Shown: piece by piece, positions 51,445-60,811 of the stretch
Layout of the letters: each line of letters begins with the position of its first letter
Numbering within the stretch: position 1 is the first letter of the stretch
Source: Sphaerisporangium perillae
GTDB lineage: Bacteria > Actinomycetota > Actinomycetes > Streptosporangiales > Streptosporangiaceae
Direction of reading: 5' to 3'
Assembly (NCBI RefSeq): GCF_023276435.1
Contig: NZ_JALLPO010000018.1
Location: 62,001-126,000 of the forward strand
Length of the DNA stretch: 64,000 nt
Notes under the pieces: model-generated
Told to the model about the DNA's origin: nothing
Database searches by the model: none
What the model saw: only the letters and a program-made list of their open reading frames with translations
Translations under genes and position numbers: made by a program

Positions 51445-53313
51445 ATGGGGTGGGTGCGTCGCAACGTGCGTGGAGCGTTCCTCGGGGGGCTGCTCCTGCT
51501 GTCCTTTCCGGCGCTGTTCCTCACCGCCCTGTATCCGTTCCCGGCGGGCTTCGCCGTCGCGGCGGCGGTGTCGTACGGGGCGGAGGTGGCGGCGGGGCGC
51601 CTGGCACTGCCGGTGGTCGACCGGCTGGGCCGGCTCCACCTCGGGCTCAGCGTGCGCTTCCTGGCCCGTGAGATCGCCGCGGTGCTGCTCGTGGCCCGCG
51701 TGGAAGGCGCCGGCTCCGGGTGGTTCGTCCTGCTCTGCTGTGGCCTCCTGCTCGTGCACGCGCTTCGCGCCGCGCAGGCCGGCGCGGCGGTGTACCTGGA
51801 CCACTGCCTGAACCGCATGCCGGTGATGACGAGGAATCTCGATGTGTCCGATCTCCGGATCCCGGAGGAGCCTCTGGGCGGGCTCGCGGGCCGGCACGGC
51901 GTGCGGCTGTTCTCCACGGGCGTCCTGCCCGTCGGTGCGATCGCCGTGGGTGCGATCACCGGCCGGTACGTCCCCGGCCTCGGAGCGGACGGCGCCGGCG
52001 CGGCGGCGGGGGGTTCCTGGCTGAGCGGGGCGGGGCCGAGCCTGACCGGGCTGGGCGTAGGAGGCGTCGGGGCGGCCATCGTGCTCCAGGTCGCGGCGCT
52101 GCTGCTGTCGCTGCCGCTCGCGCGGCTCGCCGCGCCGCTGGCGAGGCGCGAGCGGGTCATCGGCGTGGTGGACCGGCAGGTCCAGGCCTACCGCCCGGAG
52201 GTGATCTTCTACTTCTCCGGCGCGCCGACCTCCGTCTATCAGGCCACCATGTGGCTGGACACGCTGGCGCGGCTCTCCCGCCGCACGATCGTCGTACTGC
52301 GCGAACGCGAGCTGCTTCCGCTGCTCGGCCCGACGCCCCTCCCGGTGCTGTGCGTGCCCTCGGCGGTCGACCTGATGAACCTGCGGGGGCTGGACGGCGC
52401 CCGCCTGGCCCTCTATGCCTCCAACGTCGGCAAGAACATCCACCTGCTGCGCGTGCCGGGCCTGCGCAGCGTGTTCATCGGCCACGGCGACAGCGACAAG
52501 GAGGCGTCGTTCAACCCCTTCTCCAAGGTGTACGACGAGGTGTGGGTGGCCGGGCCGGCGGGCCGCGACCGCTACCTGCGCGCCCAGGTGGGCGTGCGCG
52601 ACGAGAACATCGTCGAGGTGGGCCGCCCGCAGCTGTCGGGGATCCGGCGGAGCGGGCCGGGCCTTGAGGCGCTCAGCGTGCTGTACGCACCCACCTGGGA
52701 GGGCTGGACCGAGGACCTGTTCCACACCTCGCTCATCACGATGGGGCCGCGCATCGTCCGGACCCTGCTCGGGCACCTCCCCGCCGTGCGGCTGATCTAC
52801 AAGCCGCACCCGCTCACCGGCGAGCGCGACCCCCGCGCCGGGACCGCGCACCGGAAGATCGTGGCGATGATCGAGGCCGCGGCGCCGGAGGCAGGGCACC
52901 GGATCGTCACCGGTCCAGAACCGCACCTGTACGCCTGCTTCAACGACTGCGACCTGCTGATCACCGACATCTCCAGCGTGGTCGCCGACTTCGTGGCCGG
53001 CGGCAAGCCGTACGCCGTGACGAACGTGGCCGGGATGGCCGGCCACGTCTTTCGCGAGCGGTACCCGAGCGCGGAGGCGGCCTACCTGCTCGGCCCGGAC
53101 CTGCGGGAGCTGCCGTCCGTCCTCGCCCAGCCGCGCGGCACGGGCGAGGACGACCTGGCCAGGGCGCGGCGCAGGATGAAGAGCTACCTGCTCGGCCCCG
53201 ACCATCCTGACGCGATGACGCGCTTCGACGACGCGGTCAACCGCGCGCTCGACAGGACGCCCGACAGGGCGGCGCTCCAGCGTGCGGCCTCGGCCCTGGA
53301 GCCGCGGGCCTGA
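51445..53313 (+). CDS. TagF/TarL-like CDP-polyol phosphotransferase with N-terminal membrane domain
   Basis: A 622-residue protein. The first 230 residues have about five hydrophobic segments (GAFLGGLLLLSFPALFLTAL and others). The C-terminal domain matches the glycerophosphotransferase family: VFIGHGDSDKEASFNPFSKV with a catalytic-type His, YKPHPLTGERD with a second His, and DLLITDISSVVADFVAGG as the substrate loop. It would polymerise or prime polyol-phosphate chains from a CDP-polyol; the preceding gene would supply CDP-ribitol. ATG at 51445 is preferred because a run of G lies six bases upstream; longer in-frame starts reach 51373. Confidence 0.87.
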   Translation: MGWVRRNVRGAFLGGLLLLSFPALFLTALYPFPAGFAVAAAVSYGAEVAAGRLALPVVDRLGRLHLGLSVRFLAREIAAVLLVARVEGAGSGWFVLLCCGLLLVHALRAAQAGAAVYLDHCLNRMPVMTRNLDVSDLRIPEEPLGGLAGRHGVRLFSTGVLPVGAIAVGAITGRYVPGLGADGAGAAAGGSWLSGAGPSLTGLGVGGVGAAIVLQVAALLLSLPLARLAAPLARRERVIGVVDRQVQAYRPEVIFYFSGAPTSVYQATMWLDTLARLSRRTIVVLRERELLPLLGPTPLPVLCVPSAVDLMNLRGLDGARLALYASNVGKNIHLLRVPGLRSVFIGHGDSDKEASFNPFSKVYDEVWVAGPAGRDRYLRAQVGVRDENIVEVGRPQLSGIRRSGPGLEALSVLYAPTWEGWTEDLFHTSLITMGPRIVRTLLGHLPAVRLIYKPHPLTGERDPRAGTAHRKIVAMIEAAAPEAGHRIVTGPEPHLYACFNDCDLLITDISSVVADFVAGGKPYAVTNVAGMAGHVFRERYPSAEAAYLLGPDLRELPSVLAQPRGTGEDDLARARRRMKSYLLGPDHPDAMTRFDDAVNRALDRTPDRAALQRAASALEPRA

Positions 53314-53347
53314 CCCCGGGTCCCTGGCCGGTCCGCGGCGACCAGGC

Positions 53348-54397
53348 CTAGAGCCCCGGGCCGCCGGGGCCTGAGGCCGTCCCCCGCGGCGGCTTGCCGA
53401 GGCTCGGCGGGCTGGTGAGAAAGCCCCAGCCCCACGAGATGTGCATGGTCGCGTACACCACCGGCAGCCGGAGCAGGGCGCCCGGGGCGAGCCCCCGACC
53501 GGTGACCAGCGAGCCGGCGAGGATCGCCGCGATGTACGCGCCGGGGATCAGCAGGCCCGGCCAGTAGAACGGCGACACGACCAGACCGAGCAGCATCGCC
53601 ACGACCGCGAGCGGCGGGGCCAGGTAGCGGAGGTTGATCGTGCCCTCGTGGGTACGGGCCACGACCCTGCGCCAGCGGCCGTAGTGGAAGTACTGCTTGG
53701 CCAGGGCCTTCACGGTGGGCCGCGGCCGGTAGGAGACGCGCATGCGCGGCTGGAACCACACCAGGCCGCCGGTCTCGCGGATGCGGTGATTCATCTCCCA
53801 GTCCTGCGCGCGCTGGAAGTGCTCGTCGTAGCCGCCGACCCGCTCCAGCGCCTCCCGCCGGAAGACTCCAAGGTAGACGGTGTCGGCGGGGCCCGGCTCA
53901 CCTCCGGTATGGAACCGCGCGTTGCCCACGCCGATCTTGGAGGTCATCGCGCACGCCACGGCCTGCTCGAACGGCGTGACGCCCTCGGCGGCCATGATGC
54001 CGCCCACGTTGTCCGCGCCGGTGCGTTCGAGCGTCTCGACCGCCACCTGGAGGTAGTCCTCCGGGAGCATGGCGTGCCCGTCGACGCGGGCGATGATCCC
54101 GTTGCGGGACGCGGTGATCGCGGCGTTGAGCGCGTTCGGCGTGCGTCCGGTGGGGTTGGGCACGACCGTCACGCGGGGGTCCTCGGCCGCGAGGGCGTCG
54201 GCCACCTCCTGCGTGCGGTCATGGGACGGGCCGATGGCGAGGACGACCTCGATCGGACCGTCGTAACGTTGCGCGAGTACCTGCCGCACGGCCTCACGCA
54301 GGTGGCGCTCTTCGTTGAGCACCGGCATGACGACCGAGATCGGCGGCCAGACTCGTGTGGTCTGGCTGGTTCGGGGCGAGTCGGGGAACTCCTTCAT
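53348..54397 (-). CDS. Family 2 glycosyltransferase (ExoA-like)
   Basis: A 349-residue protein: strand PISVVMPVLNEERHLREAV, nucleotide region VVPNPTGRTPNALNAAI, metal motif GIIARVDGHAMLPEDYL, and HFQRAQDWEMNHRIRETGG as the acceptor region. Four C-terminal hydrophobic segments follow (AVVAMLLGLVVSPFYWPGLL and others). It belongs with succinoglycan ExoA-type enzymes that act on lipid-linked sugars at the membrane. ATG at 54397 is used; the frame is open further upstream, antisense to the LCP gene. It is convergent with the TagF-like gene. Confidence 0.86.
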   Translation of the reverse strand: MKEFPDSPRTSQTTRVWPPISVVMPVLNEERHLREAVRQVLAQRYDGPIEVVLAIGPSHDRTQEVADALAAEDPRVTVVPNPTGRTPNALNAAITASRNGIIARVDGHAMLPEDYLQVAVETLERTGADNVGGIMAAEGVTPFEQAVACAMTSKIGVGNARFHTGGEPGPADTVYLGVFRREALERVGGYDEHFQRAQDWEMNHRIRETGGLVWFQPRMRVSYRPRPTVKALAKQYFHYGRWRRVVARTHEGTINLRYLAPPLAVVAMLLGLVVSPFYWPGLLIPGAYIAAILAGSLVTGRGLAPGALLRLPVVYATMHISWGWGFLTSPPSLGKPPRGTASGPGGPGL

Positions 54398-54497
54398 GGC
54401 GGCGCTCACGCTACTGTACGAGCGGGTGGGGACGGCAACCCATCGGGCGGCGCGAGCGTCCTCACCGGTGACCGTTCGAGGCGGAGGGGGCCACCAC

Positions 54498-55961
54498 GTG
54501 ACCGACGACGACTCTGGTGTCCACGTCGGAGGCGACGCGTACGGCGGCGTCCGGCTGTCCCAGCGCCGCACGAAGCGGGCACGGTCGAGCGCGCGCACCG
54601 TCATCGTCACCGGCGCCCTGTCGAGCGCTGTGCTGCTCGGTTCCGGCGTCCTGTGGTTCCTGTCGAGCTACGCCACCAGCCAGATCAAGTCGGTCGAGGC
54701 GGGCACGACGGAGTCGGACGCGCGCGGCGCGATGAACATCCTGCTCGTCGGGGTGGACAAGCGGGACGACCTCACGCGGCGGCAGCAGAACCAGCTCCAC
54801 CTCGGCCGGGAGGTCGGCCAGCGCAGCGACACGATGATGGTGATCCATCTCTCGGAGGACCACTCGAAGATCACGGTGGTCAGCCTGCCCCGCGACAGCT
54901 GGGTCGACATCCCGGGCAAGGGCACCCATAAGATCAACTCGGCGTACTCCCTCGGCGGCGCGCCGCTCGCCGTCCGCACCGTGCGCAACGCGACCGGGCT
55001 GACGATCAACCACTACATCGAAGTGAACGTGCTGGGGTTCATCAACGTCGTGGACGCCCTCGGCGGCGTCTCGGTGTGCACCCCGGTCGCCATCGACGAC
55101 CAGCACACGAAGTTCAAGCTCCAGCCCGGCACCTACGAGCTGGACGGGGTGAAGGCGCTGTTCTACGCGCGCACCCGCGCCACCGCCCGTTCGGACCTCG
55201 ACCGCATCGACCGGCAGCAGCAGGTCATCTCGGCGCTGCTCCAGCGGGCCCTCAGCGGCGGCACCCTCGCCAACCCCGCGAAGCTCACCGGGCTGGTCTC
55301 CTCGACCCTCAAGACCCTCACCGTCGACCAGGCCCTGGCCAAGGACCTGCTCGGCCTCGCCGACCAGCTCAAGGACGTGTCCACCGACGACGTGGCCTTC
55401 ACCACGGTCCCGCTGGCCGACGTGAACTACCAGGCCCCCACGGGCGAGTCGGCGGTGCTGTGGGACAAGGCGGCCGCCCGCGACCTGTTCAGGCGCATCG
55501 CGGCCGACGAGCCGCTGGTCAAGCCGGCCACCGCCAAGAGCGCCACCCCGACGCCCTCCGCGACGTCATCGGCCTCCGCGCTCACCGTCGCGCCCTCGCG
55601 CATCGCGGTCCGCGTGGTCAACGGCACCGCCATCACCGGCCTCGGCGCGCGGACCAAGACCGACCTGCTGAAGGTGGGGTTCCAGGTGCCGTCTTCCCCT
55701 GGCGACACCACGCCCAGGAACCACGTCGAGACCCTCGTCCGCTACCCGGCCGGCCGTGAGGACTCCGCCCGCACCGTCGCCGCCGCCATCCCCGGAGCCG
55801 AGCTGCGCCAGGCCGACGTCCCGGGCATCGAGGTCGTCGTGGGCTCCAAGTACAAGGGGACCAAGAAGGTCACCGTCAAGGAGGCCGCCCCCACGGCCAC
55901 GCCCTCCGCCACCACGACCCCGATCGCCAAGACCGCCACCGAGAACATCTGCAAGAATTGA
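54498..55961 (+). CDS. LytR-CpsA-Psr (LCP) family protein with LytR_C domain
   Basis: A 487-residue protein with one membrane helix (about residues 36-58, VIVTGALSSAVLLGSGVLWFL), then the LCP domain: ILLVGVDKRDD, VVSLPRDSWVDIPGKG, HKINSAYSLGG and RTRATARSDLDRIDRQQQ. The C-terminal LytR_C domain begins at RIAVRVVNGTAITGLG. It should attach a glycopolymer to peptidoglycan on the cell surface. The start is GTG at 54498 with a GGAGG stretch about ten bases upstream. It is divergent from the ExoA-like gene and is the second LCP in the window. Confidence 0.92.
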   Translation: MTDDDSGVHVGGDAYGGVRLSQRRTKRARSSARTVIVTGALSSAVLLGSGVLWFLSSYATSQIKSVEAGTTESDARGAMNILLVGVDKRDDLTRRQQNQLHLGREVGQRSDTMMVIHLSEDHSKITVVSLPRDSWVDIPGKGTHKINSAYSLGGAPLAVRTVRNATGLTINHYIEVNVLGFINVVDALGGVSVCTPVAIDDQHTKFKLQPGTYELDGVKALFYARTRATARSDLDRIDRQQQVISALLQRALSGGTLANPAKLTGLVSSTLKTLTVDQALAKDLLGLADQLKDVSTDDVAFTTVPLADVNYQAPTGESAVLWDKAAARDLFRRIAADEPLVKPATAKSATPTPSATSSASALTVAPSRIAVRVVNGTAITGLGARTKTDLLKVGFQVPSSPGDTTPRNHVETLVRYPAGREDSARTVAAAIPGAELRQADVPGIEVVVGSKYKGTKKVTVKEAAPTATPSATTTPIAKTATENICKN

Positions 55962-56031
55962 CCCACCGTCCAGCCGCGCCCGCGGCCCGCCCTTCCCCGT
56001 CCGCGAGACAGCGCCCGACGGGGTACGGGAC

Positions 56032-56694
56032 TCACGCGAGGGCGGGCCGGTCGGCGCGGTCCACCGGGCCGTGCTGCGCCTCGCCCTGGGCCACCCGCCA
56101 GCCCAGCGGGGCCAGCGCGAGCCAGTAGCACACGGCGCCGATGGGGAGCAGATCCAGGTCGACCGCCATCACGGTGGTGCCCACCACGATCAGGACCGGG
56201 CTCCAGCCGCCGACCCGTGGCGGCTTGGCCATCGCGAGCAGCACGACCAGGGCGAGCAGGCCGACGTAGAACAGCACCGGCCCCACGGTGTAGAACGCGG
56301 GCTTCACCCCGGCGTAGCCCTGCACCTGCTCGAAGAGCCGGCTCATCTCCGGATGGTCCGCCGCGCGCATGCCCACGACGAGATCGATGACGATCTGCCC
56401 CACCGAGGCCGCCAGGCCGAGCAGGGCGATCACCGTGCTCCCGGTCGCCGTGAGCTTCAGGCCGGTGGTACGGCCGGTCACCATGCGGCGCAGGCCGAGG
56501 ACGACGGGGCCGAACAGCAGCAGCCCGATCAGGAAGGCCACGTGGCCGGTGGTCCAGGCGACGCCCGGCCCCCGGACGCCGTCCATCCCGTCGAGCAACC
56601 GGAGGATCCCGTAGGCCAGGACGAGAAGCGGCGCGGCGACGAACGACATCCCGATGTAGACGTCACGGGGGGTGGGGAATGACCGAATCGACAT
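56032..56694 (-). CDS. Polytopic membrane protein of unknown function
   Basis: A 220-residue protein with about six hydrophobic segments (VYIGMSFVAAPLLVLAYGIL, HVAFLIGLLLFGPVVLGL, TVIALLGLAASVGQIVIDL and others) and a short polar C-terminus. I do not recognise the family. ATG at 56694 starts a good membrane-protein N-terminus (MSIRSFPTPRDVYIG). It lies 70 bp from the convergent LCP gene, with no sign of shared transcription. Confidence 0.72.
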   Translation of the reverse strand: MSIRSFPTPRDVYIGMSFVAAPLLVLAYGILRLLDGMDGVRGPGVAWTTGHVAFLIGLLLFGPVVLGLRRMVTGRTTGLKLTATGSTVIALLGLAASVGQIVIDLVVGMRAADHPEMSRLFEQVQGYAGVKPAFYTVGPVLFYVGLLALVVLLAMAKPPRVGGWSPVLIVVGTTVMAVDLDLLPIGAVCYWLALAPLGWRVAQGEAQHGPVDRADRPALA

Positions 56695-56915
56695 GCTCCG
56701 ATGATGGGCCGCGCCCCCGCCCGCCCCCATCAGGGATGACCCCCGACCCGACCCTGACGCCTCCCCCATCGCACCCCGGCACGGCCCCCCATCGACCCAT
56801 GACAGAACCCCGCGAATCCGGGATCATGGGGGGATGGCGCCCCTGACACGGGCACTGTATGGGCGCGACGGGGCACGTTGAGGGCCGCGCGGCCACGGCG
56901 AGTTGAGGGCTCCGG

Positions 56916-57746
56916 CTACAAGGACTTGCCGGTGATGCGCTCGTACGCCTCGAGGTAGCGGGCGCGGGTGACGTCGACGACCTCCTGGGGAAGCTCGGGC
57001 GCGGGCTCCTTCTTGTCCCACCCGCTGCCGGTGGCCCAGTCGCGGACGTACTGCTTGTCGAAGGCGAACTGCGGGCGGCCCGGCTCCCACTGGTCGGCGG
57101 GCCAGAACCGCGATGAGTCGGACGTCAGCACCTCATCGCCCAGCGTCAGAGTGCCGTCGGCCGCCCGGCCGAACTCGAGCTTGGTGTCGGCGATGATGAT
57201 GCCCCGCTCGGCGGCCAGCTCCGAACCGCGACGGTAGACCTCGAGCGTGAGTCGCCGCAGCTCCTCGGCGGTCTCGGCGCCCTCCTGGGCGGCCACGTCG
57301 TCGTAGGTGATGAACTCGTCGTGCGCGCCGAGCTGAGCCTTGGTGGTCGGCGTGAAGACCGGCTCGGGCAGCTTGGAGCCCTCCACGAGCCCGGCCGGCA
57401 GCGCCACCCCCGACACCGAGCCGCTCGCCTGGTACTCCTTCAGGCCCAGCCCGGCGAGGTAACCGCGCGCGATGCACTCGACGGGCACCATGTCGAGCTT
57501 GCGGCAGCGCACGGCCCGGCCCGCGAACTCCTCGGGGACGTCGGTCGCCGAGATCACGTGGTTGGGAACGACGTCCGCGAGCTGCTCGAACCACCACAGC
57601 GACAGCTGCGTCAGGACCTTCCCCTTGTCGGGGATCGGCGTCGGCAGGATCGCGTCGTAGACCGAGATGCGATCGGACGCCACGAGGATGATGTCCCCTC
57701 GGTCCTCGTAGACGTCCCGGACCTTCCCGGAGTGGAGAAGCTTCAC
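56916..57746 (-). CDS. purC: Phosphoribosylaminoimidazole-succinocarboxamide synthase
   Basis: A 276-residue SAICAR synthetase: the N-terminus KLLHSGKVRDVYEDRGDIIL with ATP loop, VASDRISVYDAILPTPIPDKG, the carboxylate-binding VPVECIARGYLAGLGLKEY, and IADTKLEFGRA. It joins aspartate to CAIR in purine synthesis. Length matches the family. The start chosen is GTG at 57746, after GGGGGCAGG; an ORF from 57782 has extra residues without homology. No other pur gene is visible here. Confidence 0.96.
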   Translation of the reverse strand: MKLLHSGKVRDVYEDRGDIILVASDRISVYDAILPTPIPDKGKVLTQLSLWWFEQLADVVPNHVISATDVPEEFAGRAVRCRKLDMVPVECIARGYLAGLGLKEYQASGSVSGVALPAGLVEGSKLPEPVFTPTTKAQLGAHDEFITYDDVAAQEGAETAEELRRLTLEVYRRGSELAAERGIIIADTKLEFGRAADGTLTLGDEVLTSDSSRFWPADQWEPGRPQFAFDKQYVRDWATGSGWDKKEPAPELPQEVVDVTRARYLEAYERITGKSL

Positions 57747-58003
57747 CCTGCCCCCTGCTGTTCCGCTTGCGACCGGGCACAAGGCTACCGCCGGCCCCCT
57801 GGCCGCCCTGCAGGTGGCCGCGCCTTCGCGCCTGCCCGCGTGGACGCCCGAAAAGCCTGGTCACGACGGATGTCGTGCGGCCCGGCCGGTGAACGCGACC
57901 GGCCGGCTCCTGTCCGTGCCGCTCGATGGATCGGGCACTGCATACCAGAGATCGACAAATCATCCTAACTACTACCAATGCTCGCTATAAGCACTTATCC
58001 CCT

Positions 58004-58019
58004 TGACCTGGACAGGTCA
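58004..58019 (+). promoter_or_regulatory. Palindrome in the promoter region of the PPYG-repeat gene
   Basis: TGACCTG-GA-CAGGTCA, a perfect 7-bp inverted repeat, overlaps a TTGACC hexamer that could be a -35 box; GTAAAG follows about 17 bases later. It could be a repressor site, or part of a -35/-10 promoter serving the gene at 58154. Confidence 0.5.
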
Positions 58020-58153
58020 GGCCCGTAAAGATCGACACCTGTTAGTGGTCGGAAGTGATACCTCGCATTCGTTTCATCTGCTCCATCCCGCCGTACGCAG
58101 GTACTGACCGCATGTCGCACGATGTACCCGCTCAGGGAGAATCAGGCAGCGCC

Positions 58154-59830
58154 ATGAACGATCCGAGAGAAACAGGACCGCATAACGAGCCGCTCCCGGG
58201 CGGCCCGACCGCACACGGCGCCCAGCCCCCGCACGACGGACAACCTCCGTATGGCGGGCAACCTCCACACGGCGGGCAACCCGCGTACGGCAGCCGGCCT
58301 CCGTACGGCCAGCAACCCCCGCACCGCGGGCAACCTCCCTACGGCGGACAACCCGCGTACGGCAGCCGGCCTCCGTACGGCCGGCAACCCCCGCACGGCG
58401 GCCAGCCTCCGCACGGCGCACAGCCTCCCTACGGCGCACAGCCTCCGCACCACCAGCAGCCTCCGCGCGGCGGGCAGCCTCCGTACGGTCCGCCGGGGGC
58501 TCCCGCCCAGCCGCCCTACGGCGCCACGCCTCCGTGGCAGACCATGCCCGGGCCCCGCGGACCTGTACCGCCCGCGCCCGGAGGCCCGCGGCGGCGGCGC
58601 GGGCTCCTCATAGGCGGCGCGATCGTGCTGGCCTGCCTCGTCGTCGCCGGCGGCGTCGGGGTCGGGGTCGTGACCGTCATCTCGAACCGCGCCGCCACCG
58701 TGACCACCCCCACACCGGTCGCCAAGCCGACGGGCCCGGACACTGCGGCCAAGCTCCGCGAAGCGGTGTCCAACCTCTCCGGCCTCCCCGCGATCCGCTA
58801 CAAGGGCACGCTGGGCGGCGCGAGCACCAGCGTGGGTCTCGATGTCACGGTGATGAAGGGGGGAGCGGCTTACGGCAGGTTGACCGTGAAGGGCAGCAAG
58901 GTGGACGTGCTGTCCGTGGACGACTTCTCGTCGAAGAAGACGTTCCTGAAGGGCAACCTGGGCTATTGGACCGCCAGAGGCGTCCCGGCGGCCATCGCCA
59001 AGAACTACCTCGGCAAGTGGGTCAAGATCCCCGCTGGCAAGACGACCGCCACCGCCTTCGACACCCTCGTCCCGTCCAAGCTGGCACAGATGGTCAACCC
59101 GCCCGGGACGACACCGCACGCCGCGCCGGAGCCGGGCAAGCAGGTCAACGGAGTCCCGACACAGGTGCTCCTGCTTCCGATCGGCCGGGTCCACATGACC
59201 ACCACGCCGCCCTATCGCATCGTCCGCATCGAGCTGCCGAAGACGGGCGGCGACGGCGGTGGGCTGGGCGGCGGCAAGGATCCCGGCATTCCCGGCATCA
59301 CGGACGTCGCCGGCCAGGGTCGTCCGGCATTTCAGCCGGCGCTTTCCCGGCCGTCCACTGGCCGGCTCGCTGGAGGACACCTCGACCTGACGGCGCTGAG
59401 CCCACAAGACGCGCAGGTCTCCGCCGGCAGCCTTAAGGCCAAGATCGGGCAGCTGCGGAGTTCGATCGACTCGCAGGTGAGCATCCAGGTGAAGGGCACC
59501 GGAAGCCTCTCACCCTGCGACTCCTCCGCCTGCACCGCCCACGCGCGGCTCGGCAACCGTCTCCTCGGCAAGGATCCCGACCACCGGCTGAAGCCGAAGG
59601 TCGCCATCGACGTCACCATCGCCTTCCGCCTGGACGGCTCGCCGATCGGCTCGTGCAAGCGCACGATCGTCATGCGGATGAACAGCGTCGGCGCGGTATC
59701 GTGCGGCATCACCTACCACGCCAACCCCGGCCAGAGCCACTCCATGGCCGCACGGATCACCGCCCTGCCCCGCAGCATGACCAAGGCGAGCATCGACGAC
59801 ATGCTGGAAGTCCTGAAAAGGAAGAATTGA
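58154..59830 (+). CDS. PPYG-repeat protein with one membrane helix and extracellular domain
   Basis: About 558 residues from ATG 58154 (ATG 58112 is also possible). Residues 10-145 are repeats of PPYGGQPPHGGQ-type sequence; a basic stretch (GGPRRRRG) precedes a single helix (LLIGGAIVLACLVVAGGVGVGVV). The extracellular part of about 380 residues carries SNLSGLPAIRYKGTL, KKTFLKGNLGYW and a Cys pair (SPCDSSACT). The layout resembles the many actinomycete membrane proteins with Pro-rich cytoplasmic tails and LppX-like outer domains, but I cannot name a function. It is divergent from purC. Confidence 0.82.
   Translation: MNDPRETGPHNEPLPGGPTAHGAQPPHDGQPPYGGQPPHGGQPAYGSRPPYGQQPPHRGQPPYGGQPAYGSRPPYGRQPPHGGQPPHGAQPPYGAQPPHHQQPPRGGQPPYGPPGAPAQPPYGATPPWQTMPGPRGPVPPAPGGPRRRRGLLIGGAIVLACLVVAGGVGVGVVTVISNRAATVTTPTPVAKPTGPDTAAKLREAVSNLSGLPAIRYKGTLGGASTSVGLDVTVMKGGAAYGRLTVKGSKVDVLSVDDFSSKKTFLKGNLGYWTARGVPAAIAKNYLGKWVKIPAGKTTATAFDTLVPSKLAQMVNPPGTTPHAAPEPGKQVNGVPTQVLLLPIGRVHMTTTPPYRIVRIELPKTGGDGGGLGGGKDPGIPGITDVAGQGRPAFQPALSRPSTGRLAGGHLDLTALSPQDAQVSAGSLKAKIGQLRSSIDSQVSIQVKGTGSLSPCDSSACTAHARLGNRLLGKDPDHRLKPKVAIDVTIAFRLDGSPIGSCKRTIVMRMNSVGAVSCGITYHANPGQSHSMAARITALPRSMTKASIDDMLEVLKRKN
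58277..58420 (+). repeat. 72-bp near-exact repeat in the PPYG region
   Basis: The sequence beginning CAACCCGCGTACGGCAGCCG at 58277 recurs at 58349, with the first 34 bases identical and the next 14 differing at one position. Shorter 12- and 15-bp repeats (CCTCCGTACGGC-type) surround it from about 58230 to 58520. Confidence 0.85.
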
Positions 59831-59858
59831 CGCGCCGGAGCCGTCCGCCGGCGACGTG

Positions 59859-60668
59859 TCAGGGCACGACCGCGACGGTGATCATGTGGTCGGCGACGCC
59901 CAGCAGGGTCGGCTCGTGTTCGGACCGGCGGGCGACGTCCAGCAGCAGCGCCCTGCGCTCCGGATCGTCCAGCCATTCGTCGATGTCGGCGTAGAGGGCG
60001 AAGACCCCTTCCAGCGCATGGCGCCGCGCGTCGGGCAGCCCCGCGTCGGCGAACTCGCCGATGATCTCGTCGGAGTCGTGGAAGTACGCGGTGGTGAAGC
60101 CCACGCCGTCGTTCTCCCGTAACAGCCCGGTGCGCGCGCACTCGTCCGCGACTTCGCGCACGGCCGGGTCGGTGTAGCGGTCCAGCCGGATCATGTGGTG
60201 CACGGCGGCCCATCTGCTGATGGTCGCCGCCGCGACCATCCCGCCCGGGCGAGCGACCCGGCGCGCCTCGGCCAGCGCACGTACCCGGTCACCTCTGGTG
60301 GTCAGGTGGTACAGCGGGCCGAGCAGCAGGACGGCGTCCGCCGAGGCGTCCGCGGCCTCCAGCGCCCGCGCGTCGCCGAGACGCGCCACGACCCCGGCCA
60401 GCCGCCCGGCCTGCTCGACGTGCGTCGGCACCGGATCGATCAACTCGACGTCGTAGCCGTCGGCCGCGAGCCACTCGGCGTGCACCCCGCTGGCACCGCC
60501 CACATCGAGCACGCGGGCCGGCGCGGGTGGCAGGACTCGGCGCAGCACATCCTGCGTGCGCCAGAACTCCAGCCGGTTACGGCCCGAGCGCAGCCGGCCG
60601 TCTTCCCTGCCCTGCAAGTAGTGCCCCATGACCTCCGGGGCGATGCGCGAGGACGGTGATCCGCTCAT
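59859..60668 (-). CDS. SAM-dependent methyltransferase
   Basis: A 269-residue class I methyltransferase: RVLDVGGASGVHAEWLA (SAM site), VELIDPVPTHVEQA, and AVLLLGPLYHLTTRGDRVRAL. The LGPLYHL motif is typical of the actinomycete group that includes many uncharacterised methyltransferases. The substrate is unknown. ATG at 60668 is preferred. It is divergent from the glutamine-synthetase-like gene across 143 bp and converges with the PPYG-repeat gene. Confidence 0.85.
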   Translation of the reverse strand: MSGSPSSRIAPEVMGHYLQGREDGRLRSGRNRLEFWRTQDVLRRVLPPAPARVLDVGGASGVHAEWLAADGYDVELIDPVPTHVEQAGRLAGVVARLGDARALEAADASADAVLLLGPLYHLTTRGDRVRALAEARRVARPGGMVAAATISRWAAVHHMIRLDRYTDPAVREVADECARTGLLRENDGVGFTTAYFHDSDEIIGEFADAGLPDARRHALEGVFALYADIDEWLDDPERRALLLDVARRSEHEPTLLGVADHMITVAVVP

Positions 60669-60811
60669 GCCCGCAAGCATGCCCAGGCGAAGGCCGCGGC
60701 ATCAACGTCTTTATCGGGGCTCCCGGTCGACACGGACGTGCCCGACCATGGCTCCTGTGGCCGGCGGCAGAGCTCCGGCAGGACGACACTGGGGGTGCGG
60801 AGGTGAGCGGA

